64,000 bases of DNA, taken from assembly GCA_902806575.1 (NCBI GenBank), contig CADCXD010000006.1:1-64000 (forward strand), given 5' to 3'. The notes under the pieces are model-generated. The model was not told the origin of the DNA and made no database searches. It worked only from the letters and a program-made list of their open reading frames with translations. The position numbers were made by a program, and so were the translations under genes. This DNA comes from Jackrogersella multiformis (lineage: Eukaryota; Ascomycota; Sordariomycetes; Xylariales; Hypoxylaceae). Each line of letters opens with the position of its first letter. Positions within the stretch are counted from its first letter, which is position 1. Of this stretch, positions 1-12,090 are shown one piece after another.

Positions 1-3000
1 TCCTAACTTAGCCTGACCTGACTTTAATTTTACCTGGCTTTTGGTAGGGTTTTAACTTTAATCTTAATTTTGGTTTGCTAATATCCTAACCCTAACCCTA
101 ACCCTAACTTTAGCTAAGGTGTTTAGGTATATTTAGCTTTTATTGGATAATTTTAATTTGCGTATTGCGATTTTAGCTTTAGGTTTTACATTTTTATTTT
201 TATAATAAGCTAAAGTTTAAAATTATCGATCTTTCTTTAATATATAAGGAAAATAAGCCGTAATTTTTTAAGATTATGCGGCATGTTTTTAACGATCTCG
301 ATAAATATGCCGGTTTACCGATCGTGCTTTTATTTATTTTAATATAAATTTAAAACATACCTTTTATTTTATTATACTTTTTTACCTTAATAAATTACAT
401 ATAATAAAATTATGTTTTATCTTTTTAATAAATAAGATAGTTAATATCGTATATTAAATTTATTAATTTTTTTTATAAATTAAACTTCTTTTTAAACGCT
501 CTCCTTAACCTTAACCTATAAATATTATTTTAAACTTAAACGTATAATAAAGAATTAAATTTAATTTAAATTTAAGGAATTATAAAAAAAATTAATTAAA
601 TATATAAAATATTATTTATAATATTATAAAAATAATATAAATAAATTTAAATTATATAAAAACTTATTACTTATTAATTTAATCTTTTAATTATTTTATA
701 TTATTATATAAAATTTTATAATTAAATTATTAACGATTTTATTAAAAAATTAATATAAATTATATTTAATTATATAACGTTTAACGTTTTAATAATTATT
801 ACGTGTAAATTTAATAAAAAAACTTTATTAATCTTTAAAAATATAAAATATATCGCGAAAAAATAAATTAAATTTACTTTAAAAGCATTTATTTTTAATT
901 ATTAAAAAATACTTATTAAAGTTATTTTCGATAAAAATATTAAATTTAATTAATAATATTTATTAATTATTACTTTTAAATAAATAATTAAATAAAAAAG
1001 TAAAATTAAAATATAAAATGCGTAATTTAATTTTATTATTTAAGATATGTAAATATTTTATAAATTAATATAATACCGGTATTATAATATAATTTTAATA
1101 ATTTAAAATTTTTAATATTAAAAAAATCTTTAAATAAAGTTATATTTAATTTTAAATTATATTTAATATTAATCTCGATAAAAGTGCCTTTAAATACGAT
1201 TAATTATAAACCTTTTTATAATATTTATTAAAAAAAAAAAAATTATTAACTTTATTATCGTAAACGTTAAAATACGATATAATAATAAATATTAAAAAAG
1301 CGATTTTAAAGTTAATAAATTAATATATTTAAAATTATATAAAAGATATATTTTATTTAAAAAGTTTTTAAAGAAATAAAACGTATAATAAATTAAACTT
1401 TTTATAATTAAAAAATAAATAAATAATTTTATTTATAAATTAATAATTCTTAATTTATAATAAATTTATAAAATTATTTTTTAAAATAAATAAACTTTTC
1501 AATCATTAAATTAATAAATAAAAAAGTTAATTAAAACATAAATATTTAATTTATTAAAAAGATTATTTAAATATATTTAATTAATAATATTTTAAAAAAG
1601 TTTTTATAAAAAATATTATATAATTAATAAATAAATATAACTTTAAGTATAAAATAAAAGTAAAAAAACTTTAACTTAAGTTTTTATAACCGAAACGTAC
1701 GTAACCGAAACTTATACTTTTTATTATTTTAATATTAATATTAACATTTAAATTAACGTTATTTTTTTTATAAATAATAATATTATTAAAATTAACGTTA
1801 AAATTTTCACCTTTAATAATATAAATAACATTAATTTTAATATTATTATAAAAATTATTAAGGAAATTATTAATATAAAATAATTATAACTTTAATACGT
1901 AAAATAATTACGTTAAGCTTTAAATACTTAAATATTTACTTTAAAAATAATTATATTTAGTATATAAAGTAATTATATTATTTATAAAATAAATATTAAG
2001 CTTTATTAAAAAAAGCCATAAATTTTAATAAAAATTATAATAATAATAATATATACTTTAATATATTATACTTAAATAAAGAAATTTTTCGAGATTTTTA
2101 ACTTAATAAACTTAACTTTTATAATAATTCTTTTCTCCCTTTAAATATATTATAACATTATATAACTTATAATAATTTTTTATTTTTATTAATATAATAT
2201 AATATTATTTTAATTATTAATATATTAATAATTTAATAATATAATTATAATATTTATAAATATAATAAAATAAATACTTTATTATAAATATATCGAAATT
2301 TATAAACTTTAATTAAAACGAATATAATATTAACTTTATTACGATATAAATAAACGAGATAATATCCGAAGAAAAATATATAAAGAAAATTTTTAAATAA
2401 ATTAAGGAAATATTAATATAAAAATTTATAAAAATTAATATATATAAAAACATAAATAACGATAAAATAAAAAACATCGAAAACCTTAAATTATATTAAC
2501 TTAAAATGATTAAATTAATTATTATTAAATTATAATTTAATAATAAAAAATCATTAAAGTTTTATCGAAAACTTAAATTTATAATAACGTATTAATAACT
2601 TTTAAATACCGTAAAATTAAAGAAAAACTTAATATAATAATAACTATAAAAAAAGTAATAATATAAAATAAATTAAAGTTATAAATAAAAATAAAAATAA
2701 TTATTTTAAAGTTTAATTATTTAAAGATTATATAAATTATAAATAATTTAATAAAAGAAATAAAATATATAATCGAAACGTTAAAAAATAATTAAAAAAA
2801 TATAAAACGATCTTAATTTTTTAAAAAGTTATATACTTAAATAATAATAATAATAAAAACGATAATATTATTATTAACTTAAATTTAAATAAGAAATTTA
2901 AATATAATAAAAAATAAATACTTTCGATATCGTTATTATTATTAAATAATAATAATAAACCGTTTTTTAAAATTAAAAAATATTAAGCTTTATTATAATT

Positions 3001-3860
3001 ATATAATAACCTCGTTAATGAAATTAATAAAGTTATAATTTATATTAAAAAAATAATTTATTATATAACTTTAAAAAATATTAATTAAAGTTTTATTATA
3101 ATTATAAAACTTAAACTTAAAATAATTATATTATTATAAACTTATAAAGTCGTTTAATATTATAACTTTATTAATTTTATTAATAAAATTATTATATAAT
3201 TATAATAAAACTTAATGTTTTATATTTTTTATTTCGGTTTTTTATTTACGTAATTTATTTTTATTTTTATTATTTTATTTTATTTATTAATAACTTTATA
3301 TATTAAATTTATTTTCAATTTATTATAATAATAAAATAAAAAACTTATAATAAAAAACGAATATTAATTAAAAATAATTAAATATATTTTTATATTAATA
3401 ATTTTTAAATTTTTATTTAAATTATTTATATTTATTTAAAAAATTATAATTAATTTATTTATTTTTAAATATTAAAAAAAATTATATATTAAATTTAATT
3501 AATTATTATTTTTTAATTTTAATTTTTTATAATTATTATTAATTTTAAAAATTTAAAAATTTATATTTTTATTAAATAAAATTAATTTTATATTAATTTT
3601 TTTAAATTTTTAAAATTTTTTAATTATAAATTTTCGTAAAAAAACTTAAACATTAATTATTTATTTTATCGGGTTTTTATCCGATAAATAACATAATTTA
3701 TCGTTATAATATATATAAAACCCGCATTATATAAATCGTAACGAATTAATGGCTTAAGTGTTAATAAAATGCGCGTGTAAAAAATCTTCAACCAAAAGTT
3801 TCTTAATTTATAATTCACCAAAAATTTATACGTACCTAAGTACCTAAGATACCCAGTATT
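1..3860. repeat. AT-rich, RIP-like subtelomeric block
   Basis: Almost pure A/T sequence with no credible coding frame. The dinucleotides CA and TG are strikingly scarce while TA is very common and isolated CG remains, which is the expected footprint of repeat-induced point mutation (CpA to TpA) acting on old repeats. Composition switches abruptly to normal near base 3,840, just before the first gene. No element boundaries, long terminal repeats or transposase/reverse transcriptase remnants could be recognised by eye, so the original element is unknown. The RIP interpretation is inference from composition. Confidence 0.75.
85..108 (+). repeat. Degenerate telomeric repeat (CCCTAA)n
   Basis: About four tandem copies of CCTAAC/CCCTAA, the complement of the TTAGGG telomere unit used by filamentous ascomycetes. 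A further TAGGG-like stretch lies at about 45-52 and the first 60 bases contain CCTAA/CCTGA variants. The C-rich strand reading 5' to 3' is the orientation expected at the left end of a chromosome, so the window probably starts close to a telomere. An interstitial telomeric relic is the alternative. Confidence 0.7.
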
Positions 3861-3875
3861 AGCCAACTCAACTCC

Positions 3876-4658
3876 ATGGAGCCGGATACTGCAGGGTTCT
3901 TTGAAGAACCCGATGATTATTATCCCTCGTCGCCACCGCCGACATCCCAGGTGTACACGTTACAGTCAGGGGAAACCATCACCCTTCATTTGGTAGGCCA
4001 CAGCCCTCTAGAAGCTCACCACCTGTGGAATGGGAGTCGCATCATCTCAAAGTACTTCGAAACACATGTAGCCGAGGTTCAAGGACGGACAGTGCTCGAG
4101 CTCGGAGCCGGAGCCGGCCTTCCTAGTATCGTGTCCGCCATTCTGGGGGCTGAAAAGGTGGTTGTCACGGACTATCCCGACCCGGATTTGGTCGTCAATA
4201 TGAAGAAAAATATTCTAGGCTGCCCCCTTATACCGGCAGGGGATGGCGAGGCCGAATATTCTTCTCCAATCATCGCCGATGGTTATGTGTGGGGAGCAGA
4301 TCCAACTCATTTACTGGCGCATCTCGAATCTATTAAGAGGGCCAAATTTGACGTGCTTATCTTGGCCGATCTACTCTTTAGACATTCTGAACACGGAAAC
4401 ATGATTTCTTCCATTGAAGCCACATTGAACCGGAAGAAAACTAGCACAGCCTTCGTCTGCTTCACGAGTTACCGCCCATGGCTACAGCACAAGGATCTTG
4501 CATTCTTCGATATCGCTCGCGAGAGAGGTTTCCTGGTTGAGAAAATATTGGAGGAGAAGATGGATAAGGCTATGTTCGAAAACGACCCGGGCGATGAGGA
4601 TGTGAGAAAGACTGTCACGGGCTTCACGTTGCGTTGGCCGGATGAAAAGTGCATATAG
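3876..4658 (+). CDS. EFM7: Protein-lysine/N-terminal methyltransferase Efm7-like
   Basis: A 260-residue single-exon protein of the Nnt1/Efm7 class I (SAM-dependent) methyltransferase family. In yeast Efm7 methylates the N-terminal glycine and adjacent lysine of elongation factor eEF1A in the cytoplasm. The sequence shows the family N-terminus (FFEEPDDYYPSSPPP at residues 8-22), the LVGHSPLEAHHLWNGS block (39-54), SAM-binding motif I VLELGAGAGLPS (73-84) and the acidic motif VVTDYPDPD (95-103). A DLLFRHSEH motif follows near residue 168. Length matches the family (about 250-260). The start is the first ATG and lies only some 30 bases from the edge of the AT-rich block, so its promoter must sit at or inside that block. 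It is the most telomere-proximal gene in the window. Confidence 0.88.
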   Translation: MEPDTAGFFEEPDDYYPSSPPPTSQVYTLQSGETITLHLVGHSPLEAHHLWNGSRIISKYFETHVAEVQGRTVLELGAGAGLPSIVSAILGAEKVVVTDYPDPDLVVNMKKNILGCPLIPAGDGEAEYSSPIIADGYVWGADPTHLLAHLESIKRAKFDVLILADLLFRHSEHGNMISSIEATLNRKKTSTAFVCFTSYRPWLQHKDLAFFDIARERGFLVEKILEEKMDKAMFENDPGDEDVRKTVTGFTLRWPDEKCI

Positions 4659-5661
4659 AGTGCATCACGGGCTGAGCCTGTCTATTATTGTTTGCTGCGA
4701 CAAGGCCTCCCAAATCTCCCCAGATCGTGTCAATGCATGAGGCGGGAGCGACATCCTCGCGTGACATGCGCCGGTTTCGCGCTGCCTTACCGTAGTCATC
4801 ACATCGAACCCCTATCGTCATACATACATCATAATCATATACTGTATAATGAAACCGTTGGAGTGATGTCAATCTCACCACAAGTTTACTATTGTACGAC
4901 CCCCCCAAATTTTGACTTGAGTATAGCATCATCGTTGGTATGCTGCGCTGGGTGCAGAACTTATATTAAGGCTGCGGTGTTGCCTTCTTCAATTGGTGTG
5001 AGAGGAAACGCAAGTGGCTGTAGACCAATAGCGTTCATCAGCTAAAAGTTCTTATCTCGACTGGTCTTAAATCCTTCTGCATCTCATTCTGGATTATTTG
5101 CCCCCTTTCGGTTGCGCTGGGTGGATATTTGACGAGGCAGTGCATGCATGTATTATTCGTCTAAGCCTGCGAGTCTATCACCATGCCACTAACCCAACTT
5201 CAAACTCGATCCTGTCAGCCTGTCAAATTCCAACTTCTCCACAACATGTCTATGTGGTGCCGAGGTGCTTCAAAGTGATTTATTCTAGAATTCTAGAATT
5301 GAAGATTATATCATACCTATCGCTGCCTGCGATTGATATCAATAGGTAGCACGCGCCAAGAAGCTGTGAGGTTGATAGACACCTATCGAAGTAGCAAAGC
5401 TGATATCCAACCCATTCCCAAAATAGCCCCGAGGTGCCAGTGGTGATCAGCTAGCCTACAGGAGTATATTGGCTAGGCTGCATAGTGTGCGGGTTGCAGT
5501 CACAGTGAGGCATAGCCTCATTCCGATTACCGACAACAAAAATAATCCACTAAACAGTCTTATCCACACGAGTGTGTCCTCGTCTCGAAACATATTTTTC
5601 GTTCGCATCTTCCGCTCTTAGAACGAATATCCAGTGACAACAGTTACCAGTACTTCCTAGA
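4659..5661. other. Intergenic, no gene recognised
   Basis: Short unsupported open frames only. A TTCTAGAATTCTAGAATTGAAG microrepeat (about 5,282-5,302) is the only local structure noticed. This stretch presumably contains the 3' end of the methyltransferase and the promoter of the membrane-protein gene. Confidence 0.5.
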
Positions 5662-6981
5662 ATGGCATGGGAACTGTTAAAGCTGGCATCGAAGAGATGG
5701 ACCTTATCGAGATGTCTTTTGTTCGCCCGGCTGTTGCAGGTATCGGGCACACTTGTGACCGCTGTGTTGAACGGATTTCTTCTGGTATACATCCATGTTA
5801 ATCATCTCGGCCTCGCGACCAGCATGTTTAGTCTGGAAATGATGGTCCGTAGAAGTTACCGATTGTTAACCCTTTTTGTTACTTACCAGCTTTCAGGTTT
5901 GCCTCGCGCTCATATACTCAGGCATTGTGCTGCTTTTCCTACATGCTGGGAGCCCACGAAGGAAATCCAGTAACGCATGGATCGCGGCCTTCGTCGCTGG
6001 CGACATAGTGTTCAATGGAATGATGATCGCGGTCATAACAGTGCTAGCTCGCACGGGACTTCCCACGGATTGTCACGGATTGACACGGAGCTATAGTAAT
6101 CACTCGAAAGCCCTCGTTGCTCAAATTATAGTTACTAACTTGAAAATAGTGGAAGAAGGCGATGCCCCAGATAATCCGCCCAAGGGATACAGCACGATAC
6201 GATTTGGCGATGGTGATAAAAAGGGGGTGCTTGACAAATACTGTGGAATAGAACGGGGTTTCTATTTCATCACCGCGGGACTAGTGTATGATGTTTGTCC
6301 TCCTCCATGCAAGGTACCTCTACTAACATTGGCAGATTTACTTATATGCTGACGGTAACACTCGGCGTTTTACGGATTTTCGAGCAGCGCTGGAACCATG
6401 GTTGGAAAGATCCGCAGTTTGCCTCGACAGATAACATCTATCAGCTCGACCACATAACATCGAAAGTTCATAGCCCTACTATCAGGCAGGACTTGGAAAG
6501 CGGCTCGCCATCTAGCGAAGGGGTCCTTGCATCGACGCCTAGGACTAGCCCGTCATTGCAAACCCAAAGCTTTAGGCCGTCTGGCGATGTGACCCGGACG
6601 TTTCGCGAGCAAGCGCAGTCACAGTCACTTCCGGTCTCCCCGGTTTCCGCCGCCTCCCCAATTTCTCAAGTGTCCCCTATATCTCCAATCGCACATCAAC
6701 GTAGATCATTTATGACCACCTCGGGCGTGCTGGACACGTCCATGGGTGGTCTAATGATAGATCACTCTGCAGATCCGGCTGCGGAGGCGGCCATGGTTAC
6801 CGACGGATATCGGCACCGACTTCACCCTAGAATGGGGCCACTGCCTCCGTACTCGCCCGGACAATCCCGGGGACAGTTCATGGATGGGCACGGCGACGAA
6901 TCCAACGAGATGCGACTAAGCGAGTACGTCAAAGGTGAAACACGGGCGCAACACATGAAGGACTCGGGGATGGGGATGTAG
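5662..6981 (+). CDS. MARVEL-like four-helix integral membrane protein
   Basis: Three-exon model: 5662-5844, 5897-6285, 6336-6981, giving 405 residues. Intron 1 uses a weak donor (GTCCGT) and a TTTCAG acceptor. Intron 2 has a good donor (GTATGA), a CTAAC branch and a CAG acceptor, and both keep the frame. Four hydrophobic segments are visible: about residues 27-45, 62-79, 90-115 and 182-205. A short loop containing LARTGLPTDCHGLT and the block FGDGDKKGVLDKYCGIERG precede the last helix. This layout is typical of fungal MARVEL-type plasma-membrane proteins of unknown function. The C-terminal ~200 residues are Ser/Pro-rich with repeated SPISQVSPIS-type motifs and are likely cytosolic and disordered. 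No catalytic motif is seen. Confidence 0.72.
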
Positions 6982-7977
6982 AATATCGAGGTATGCACTG
7001 GTATGCAAATCTTATGTCCGATTATGTGTTGGCCGGATGATGTGTTAGGACTATATAAACAGGGCGGTGTCTTATCTATTTCCATTTCCATGAGCGACGG
7101 CGTAGGAGTTCGGGCGTGTCTCCAGTTCCACTCAGTCTCCTCGTTGATGGGTATCGTGGTACGCATATTTACGGTTTCATTATATACCTAGACATATCGA
7201 AGAAGTACATAATATGCTTTAGCATAATCATGTATGATACCCCTAGATTAATAATAGAAAATGCAATGATGATAACAATAACAATATCCATAAAACTTAT
7301 TCCCCTGGCTGGGTACCTAGAGTAAAAATAGCCCTATTCACTAAATTCCCCACCAACCTACCCCAAACCAAATCAACCCACTGTAGCAGTCCGGGATCGT
7401 ACCGATCGCCCACAACGTTGTATCCTAGTGGAGGTTAGCTACCTTTGTTTTCCCTACCTGGTAGGTACCCTAGGTAGGTAGGCATGTAGGGGATATTTCG
7501 CACGAGCAAACCCCGCAGCGCAATGAGATCACCTTCATCACCTATTTACACATTTATCACCAGACCATCTATTCGTTAAGGCAAAGATCGACAACATCGC
7601 GCTCGGATATAGGTCACGTAGCTTAGCAGCTGCGTAATTCCACCATCGTAGTAGTAGTATTCACTCAATTCCATTCCATCACCAGACTAGTCGAGATCAT
7701 ACCTAATATCCATAGGTAGATTCGGTATAGCATACCCCTACAACTGTTGATAGGTACCCAGGTAACGACCTCTAACTGAGCAGGACATTTGCGACTTCAT
7801 CCACGAGGGCATAGAGCTGCCTACTTCAGGTTAAGATCAGCAATCCGTTTCTCAAAGCGACGTCACGCAAGTAACCTCAAGAAGTCACACTTCGAAGTTT
7901 TCCCTCACGTAGGGCTAGGTACCTACCTATCCGCCTAAGAGCACGCGACTCTGCATCACCCTAACCTTACACACACA
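6982..7977. other. Intergenic, no gene recognised
   Basis: Contains AT-rich sequence and several copies of the CCTAGGTA/TAGGTA word (for example near 7,470 and 7,915). No coding frame with family resemblance was found. It serves as 5' flank of the dioxygenase-like gene. Confidence 0.5.
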
Positions 7978-9062
7978 ATGCCCACCTCGACGCTCCGCCC
8001 GCAGCTCGAAAAAGACGGCTTCGTAGTCCTGCGCTCCATCCTCAGCGGGCCGCAGCTCACGTCCCTCTGCTCCGCGGCCTCGCGCACGACCTTGCTCGCG
8101 ACGTCGGGGTCGTGGCCGCACGTGCGCACGGTGGGGAAGCAGTTCCCGCCGTGGGCGTGGAGCCCGGGCGTCGGGATCTGGGGCGTGCAGCACCTGCTGC
8201 ACCCGTCGCTGCCGGACGCGCCGGCCTTCGCCGCCAGCTACTTCGGCCCGGGCGTGCTGGACGCGGCGAAGGAGCTGCTGGGGCCGCGGTGCGCCGACGA
8301 CGACCTGGTCATGGAGCTGTACAATCTGCTTGTGCGCCCTTCCGACGGCAAGGATTTCGAGCTCAGCTGGCACCGCGACGACATCCCGGCGCAGGCCAGC
8401 GCGGCGGAGGAGGAACGGCGGCTGCGCGAGCCCGCGTGGCACGCGCAGTGGAACCTGGCGCTGTGCGATGGCGACGAGAGCCTGGTCGTGGTGCCGGGGT
8501 CGCACAGGCGGGCGCGGACCGCCGAGGAGCGCGGCGCGGATCCGTTCGAGCCGCAGATGCCGGGGCAGGTGGTCGTGAGACTCAACGCCGGCGACGTGGT
8601 GTTCTACGACAACAACATCCTGCACCGCGGGCGCTACAACGGCGGCCGCGAGCGCCTGAGCCTGCACGGGTCCGTCGGGCACGTGGCGGGCGGGCGGCTG
8701 CGGGCCAGGAATGTGCTCCAGCACGCTATCGGGAGTGTGAGTGTTCGATGGTTTTTTTTTCTATTTCTATTTCTCGACATATGTTTTCGTTTCTCTACCT
8801 CGGCTTCTCCGTGTTTGTAGCCGCTTTGGGCTAGAGCCGCGAAGGAGTACATGAAGTAAGGAGCTTTGCATATCCGAATTTCGCTTCATCACACCTTCTA
8901 GAGCTAGGCAGGATCTGCTGACTATGTATATTGCAGTGGGTAGATAGCTGTGACTTCAGCGGCCTGGACGAGAAATACAGGGGCAGAGCGGAGGGGATGC
9001 GCGCGCGGTTGGTGAAATTAGGGAGGGAGAGCGGCGATGTGGGATATTCGCTGACAGGTTAA
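7978..9062 (+). CDS. Phytanoyl-CoA dioxygenase (PhyH)-like Fe(II)/2-oxoglutarate oxygenase
   Basis: Two-exon model 7978-8736 and 8937-9062 (294 residues). The donor is GTGAGT and the acceptor TTGCAG follows a CTGAC branch. Iron ligands are visible as HxD at His132/Asp134 (SWHRDD) and a distal His216 (NNILHRGRY), with Arg226 ten residues later as the expected 2-oxoglutarate-binding arginine. The family oxidises small molecules; the substrate cannot be read from sequence. The second exon restores the family-like tail (WVDSCDFSGLDEKY). An alternative model adds a 21-base in-frame exon at 8835-8855. Exon 1 is far more GC-rich than its flanks. Confidence 0.8.
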
Positions 9063-9358
9063 TTGAGGATGGTACAGAGTCACGTAAATCAGAGGAATTT
9101 TGATAAGTAATGAATTATAATGCAAATTCCCATTCATACACAAATTCACCTACTACCTAGGTATAGATCACCTACTATATACATACATGAAAATATTTAC
9201 GCAAATGGCGAAAGCATATACAGCGAAAAATAGGCCAGCCCGCCTAAAAAGCCCGACATAATGTAATATGCCATAGATCCGTATTTCTCTCGAACATAAA
9301 CCAGGAAACCGCGTGGAAACAAAACCCTTGTAGAACCTGACATGCGTCTGGACGGGTC

Positions 9359-12007
9359 CTAACCAGTCCTAAACAGCATCACGTTCGCGGGGAATACGTT
9401 TACGTTGTCCTCCCACTTCGCCAAGCTCTTGCCGTCCTTGTCGATCATGCTCAGGGAGCCGATCGTATTGAGGGCGTATATGTTGACGTTGGTAGTCGAA
9501 CCCTCAAGCGACACAATCCGCGACTGGCAGTTCTCGCCTGCGTCTACAGTGGAGCAGGCTAGAGAAGTAACAAGTTAATATGGGAACTACTAAGAGAGGG
9601 AGATCAAGGACTTACTAGTGCTATATTTATCGAAGAACGAATAATGGCCGGCACCATAAATGTAGATATCCGACGAGTCGATAATCCGCAACCCCCATGA
9701 GCTAGCACAGTTTCCTGCGACACCAGAGCAGGTCGCCGCAAAGTCGGGGTCTTTTAAGGCGGCGACAACGGGGAAAGGTTGAGTGGCATCTGGTGTAGGC
9801 TGGTAGTATGGGGTTTCCGTCTGGAGCATACTGGCGAAGATGTTCTTGGTGTTGACGAATTGGTAGTTGTAAAGATTGTTGTGCTCGACGGCCGTGCCGA
9901 CTAGCCAGAAGTTGCCGACGGTTGATTCGATGAGAAGACCCCTGCCGGAGTACACGGTGATTTGCGTATTGGTAGGATCTTCAATGTCGTGGTCGGCTGT
10001 CCATAGCCATGTGTTTTCCATGTACAGGTTAGAGGCCAGAGGTGTAACGTGCATCAACATGTACGCGCCGATGCAGTTTGTGTCGACAGTGCTAGATCCA
10101 GGTTGCTTAAGGCATTGGGCGACTTGGAAGTTGGAGCCTTGAAATCCGCCGACTCTTGCGTGGACATCCCACATCCCGCTTGGGGTATCAGCTGTTGAAG
10201 CCAAATTCCATTCGATAAGTGTAGCTCCGGGTGCGGGTCCTTGGGTTCCAACAACGAAGTCTGTTAGCTCCACCTCGCCGGCATCACCTGATTTGGCACC
10301 GACTTGCAATAGGGGCTTCGGGTTGCTCATATCACTAAAAGCACTGCCGCTAGCTACGATTATAGGATAGCCTTCGCCGATGATCTTTGCACCAGCTGGG
10401 ATGCTCAAAGTCGAAGTGACTTTATAGATACCGTAGTCGAGGAAGAGAACCTTTCCAGCGGATGCCGCACTATTGATAGCGGATTGAAGAGCTGCGGTCT
10501 TTTATGGCGTTAACGGACTTTCTATCATTTCAATACAATTAGAAAACTTACATCATCAGTTGAAGCATCACCCTTAGCACCAGAGCTTCGGGCGCTCACA
10601 ATATCAGCCGCAGCGACATTCTCATACTGAGGCTTTGAGCGAGAGTAAAAAGTGCTAGCAGTCGCAAGGGTAGTAGGTCGGTCGTTAGGGGTTATATCTC
10701 CTTGGAATATGTTGGGGCCATTAGGGGTGTATTGATGACCCTGTCCCCAGCCAGCAATCGTCGTCGAGCCACCAGCAAGGAGGGTAGAGCTACCCGGGCC
10801 TTCAACGGCGACAGGGACGTTCTGAAGGCTCAGATTCTCCAAGATGATGCTACCAGCTGTATCGGGCTTCGAGCCAGTCTGCCACGCGGTGGTGATACCG
10901 ACTGGGGTATCCTTGAAAGTGCTGTCGATAATTATAACTGAGCCAACGTTGAGCGCGGATGAGCCACCGGCTGTAATGTTGATTCCCTTCTGGCAGTTGT
11001 TGATTTGAAGTCCTATGTAGGTCCAACCCCAGTTCCAAAGTTGAATGATGGCTGTTTGGCAGTTGTTAAAGACAAGGTTCCTCATAGTGTACTGCTGGTT
11101 ACCCATAGATGCTCCCGTAGCACCTCCGTTGAAGGTCAAGTCACTCATGAAACCGCCAGAACCTGCATGAGTCAGTATAAGCTAGCTGATTAAATTATCG
11201 TCGTATATAGAACTAACCGCTCTCGATAAATAAACCGACATGGACGACGCTTGGATCCGTAGGCATGTTGAACTCGACATTGATAAGGCTAGTCGCCTGA
11301 GAAGTCGGCCAGTGCATACCAGTCGCTGCGGTACCGGGTGCGATGGCAGTGGTGTCAATAACGAAGTTCCGTATTTGACGATAGAAAACATTTGTTGATA
11401 TCCAGTTCAGGTTCTCGGTGTAGTACGGATTGCCGTCGATCAAACCAAAGCCTTGGAAGTTGGCGGTGGCCTTAAGTACAGGTCGATTGGTTGGGTCACC
11501 GATCATCTGAGTAAAGTAAGGAGGAACGATGGATGACGAGATTAAATAAGTTCCTGATGGGAAATAGACCACTGCAGGTTTTGTCGTGGAAGAAGCCTAA
11601 AAAAGCGTCGGTATGTACAATATAGAAAGTAGAAGTTTATCAGCTCGTTCGAGTATAACTTACACATCCCTGTAAACACCTGTTGTCAGGCGTGTTCATG
11701 GCCTGGGTGATGGCAGCAGTATCATCTGTCACTCCATCTCCTGTATCTAACATTAGCCATCACGGACGGGCGAGATGTTCGTGGCCTATAGGTAGTTGCT
11801 AACCCTTGGCACCAAAGTCCTTCACGTTACGGAACACCGCGTATCCATCACCTCCAAAAGGTGCAACACCTTGGTCTATCACAGAGTTAGCTAGCGGCTT
11901 CGTGAGGCTGTCTCCGGGGCACTCTTACGAGTAACATCTTCAAGCCAGTATGCATTTACGCTTAAGGCAAGGGCAACTACGCCCGTCAGGAATGTCTGGA
12001 AACGCAT
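9359..12007 (-). CDS. Secreted exo-beta-1,3-glucanase, GH55
   Basis: Seven exons on the minus strand: 11929-12007, 11804-11875, 11664-11746, 11218-11596, 10552-11162, 9616-10498, 9359-9558, giving 768 residues. All introns are 53-67 bases with GT-AG ends and consistent phase. The N-terminus is a signal peptide (MRFQTFLTGVVALALSVNA). The mature start is followed by the GH55 hallmark GVAPFGGDGYAVFRNVKDF and DGVTDDTAAI, and a second pectate-lyase-3 beta-helix begins at SSGAKGDASTDDTAALQSA. GH55 enzymes release glucose or short oligomers from beta-1,3-glucan outside the cell. Length matches the family (about 750-800). Family assignment is strong; exo versus endo mode is inferred from relatives. 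Confidence 0.92.
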
Positions 12008-12080
12008 TTTGAGATCTAAGTGATGAAGACACAGACAGCAAGATGCATAGGGGACCCGAATTAGGACGGAGAGGCAAGGC

Positions 12081-12090
12081 ACTTATATCC
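12081..12090 (-). promoter_or_regulatory. Putative TATA box of the GH55 gene
   Basis: On the minus strand this reads GGATATAAGT, about 75 bases upstream of the GH55 start codon, a plausible distance for a fungal TATA element. No experimental support. Confidence 0.4.

Noticed and set aside
3666..3866. 66-residue minus-strand frame at the edge of the AT-rich block
   Set aside because: AT-driven composition, no homology and it overlaps the probable EFM7 promoter.
4692..5349. Two open frames downstream of EFM7
   Set aside because: No recognisable domain, unlikely composition and no splice partners.
8112..8834. Long Ala/Arg/Gly-rich frames on both strands over the PhyH-like gene
   Set aside because: Shadow frames created by very high GC; the dioxygenase frame has the conserved metal ligands.
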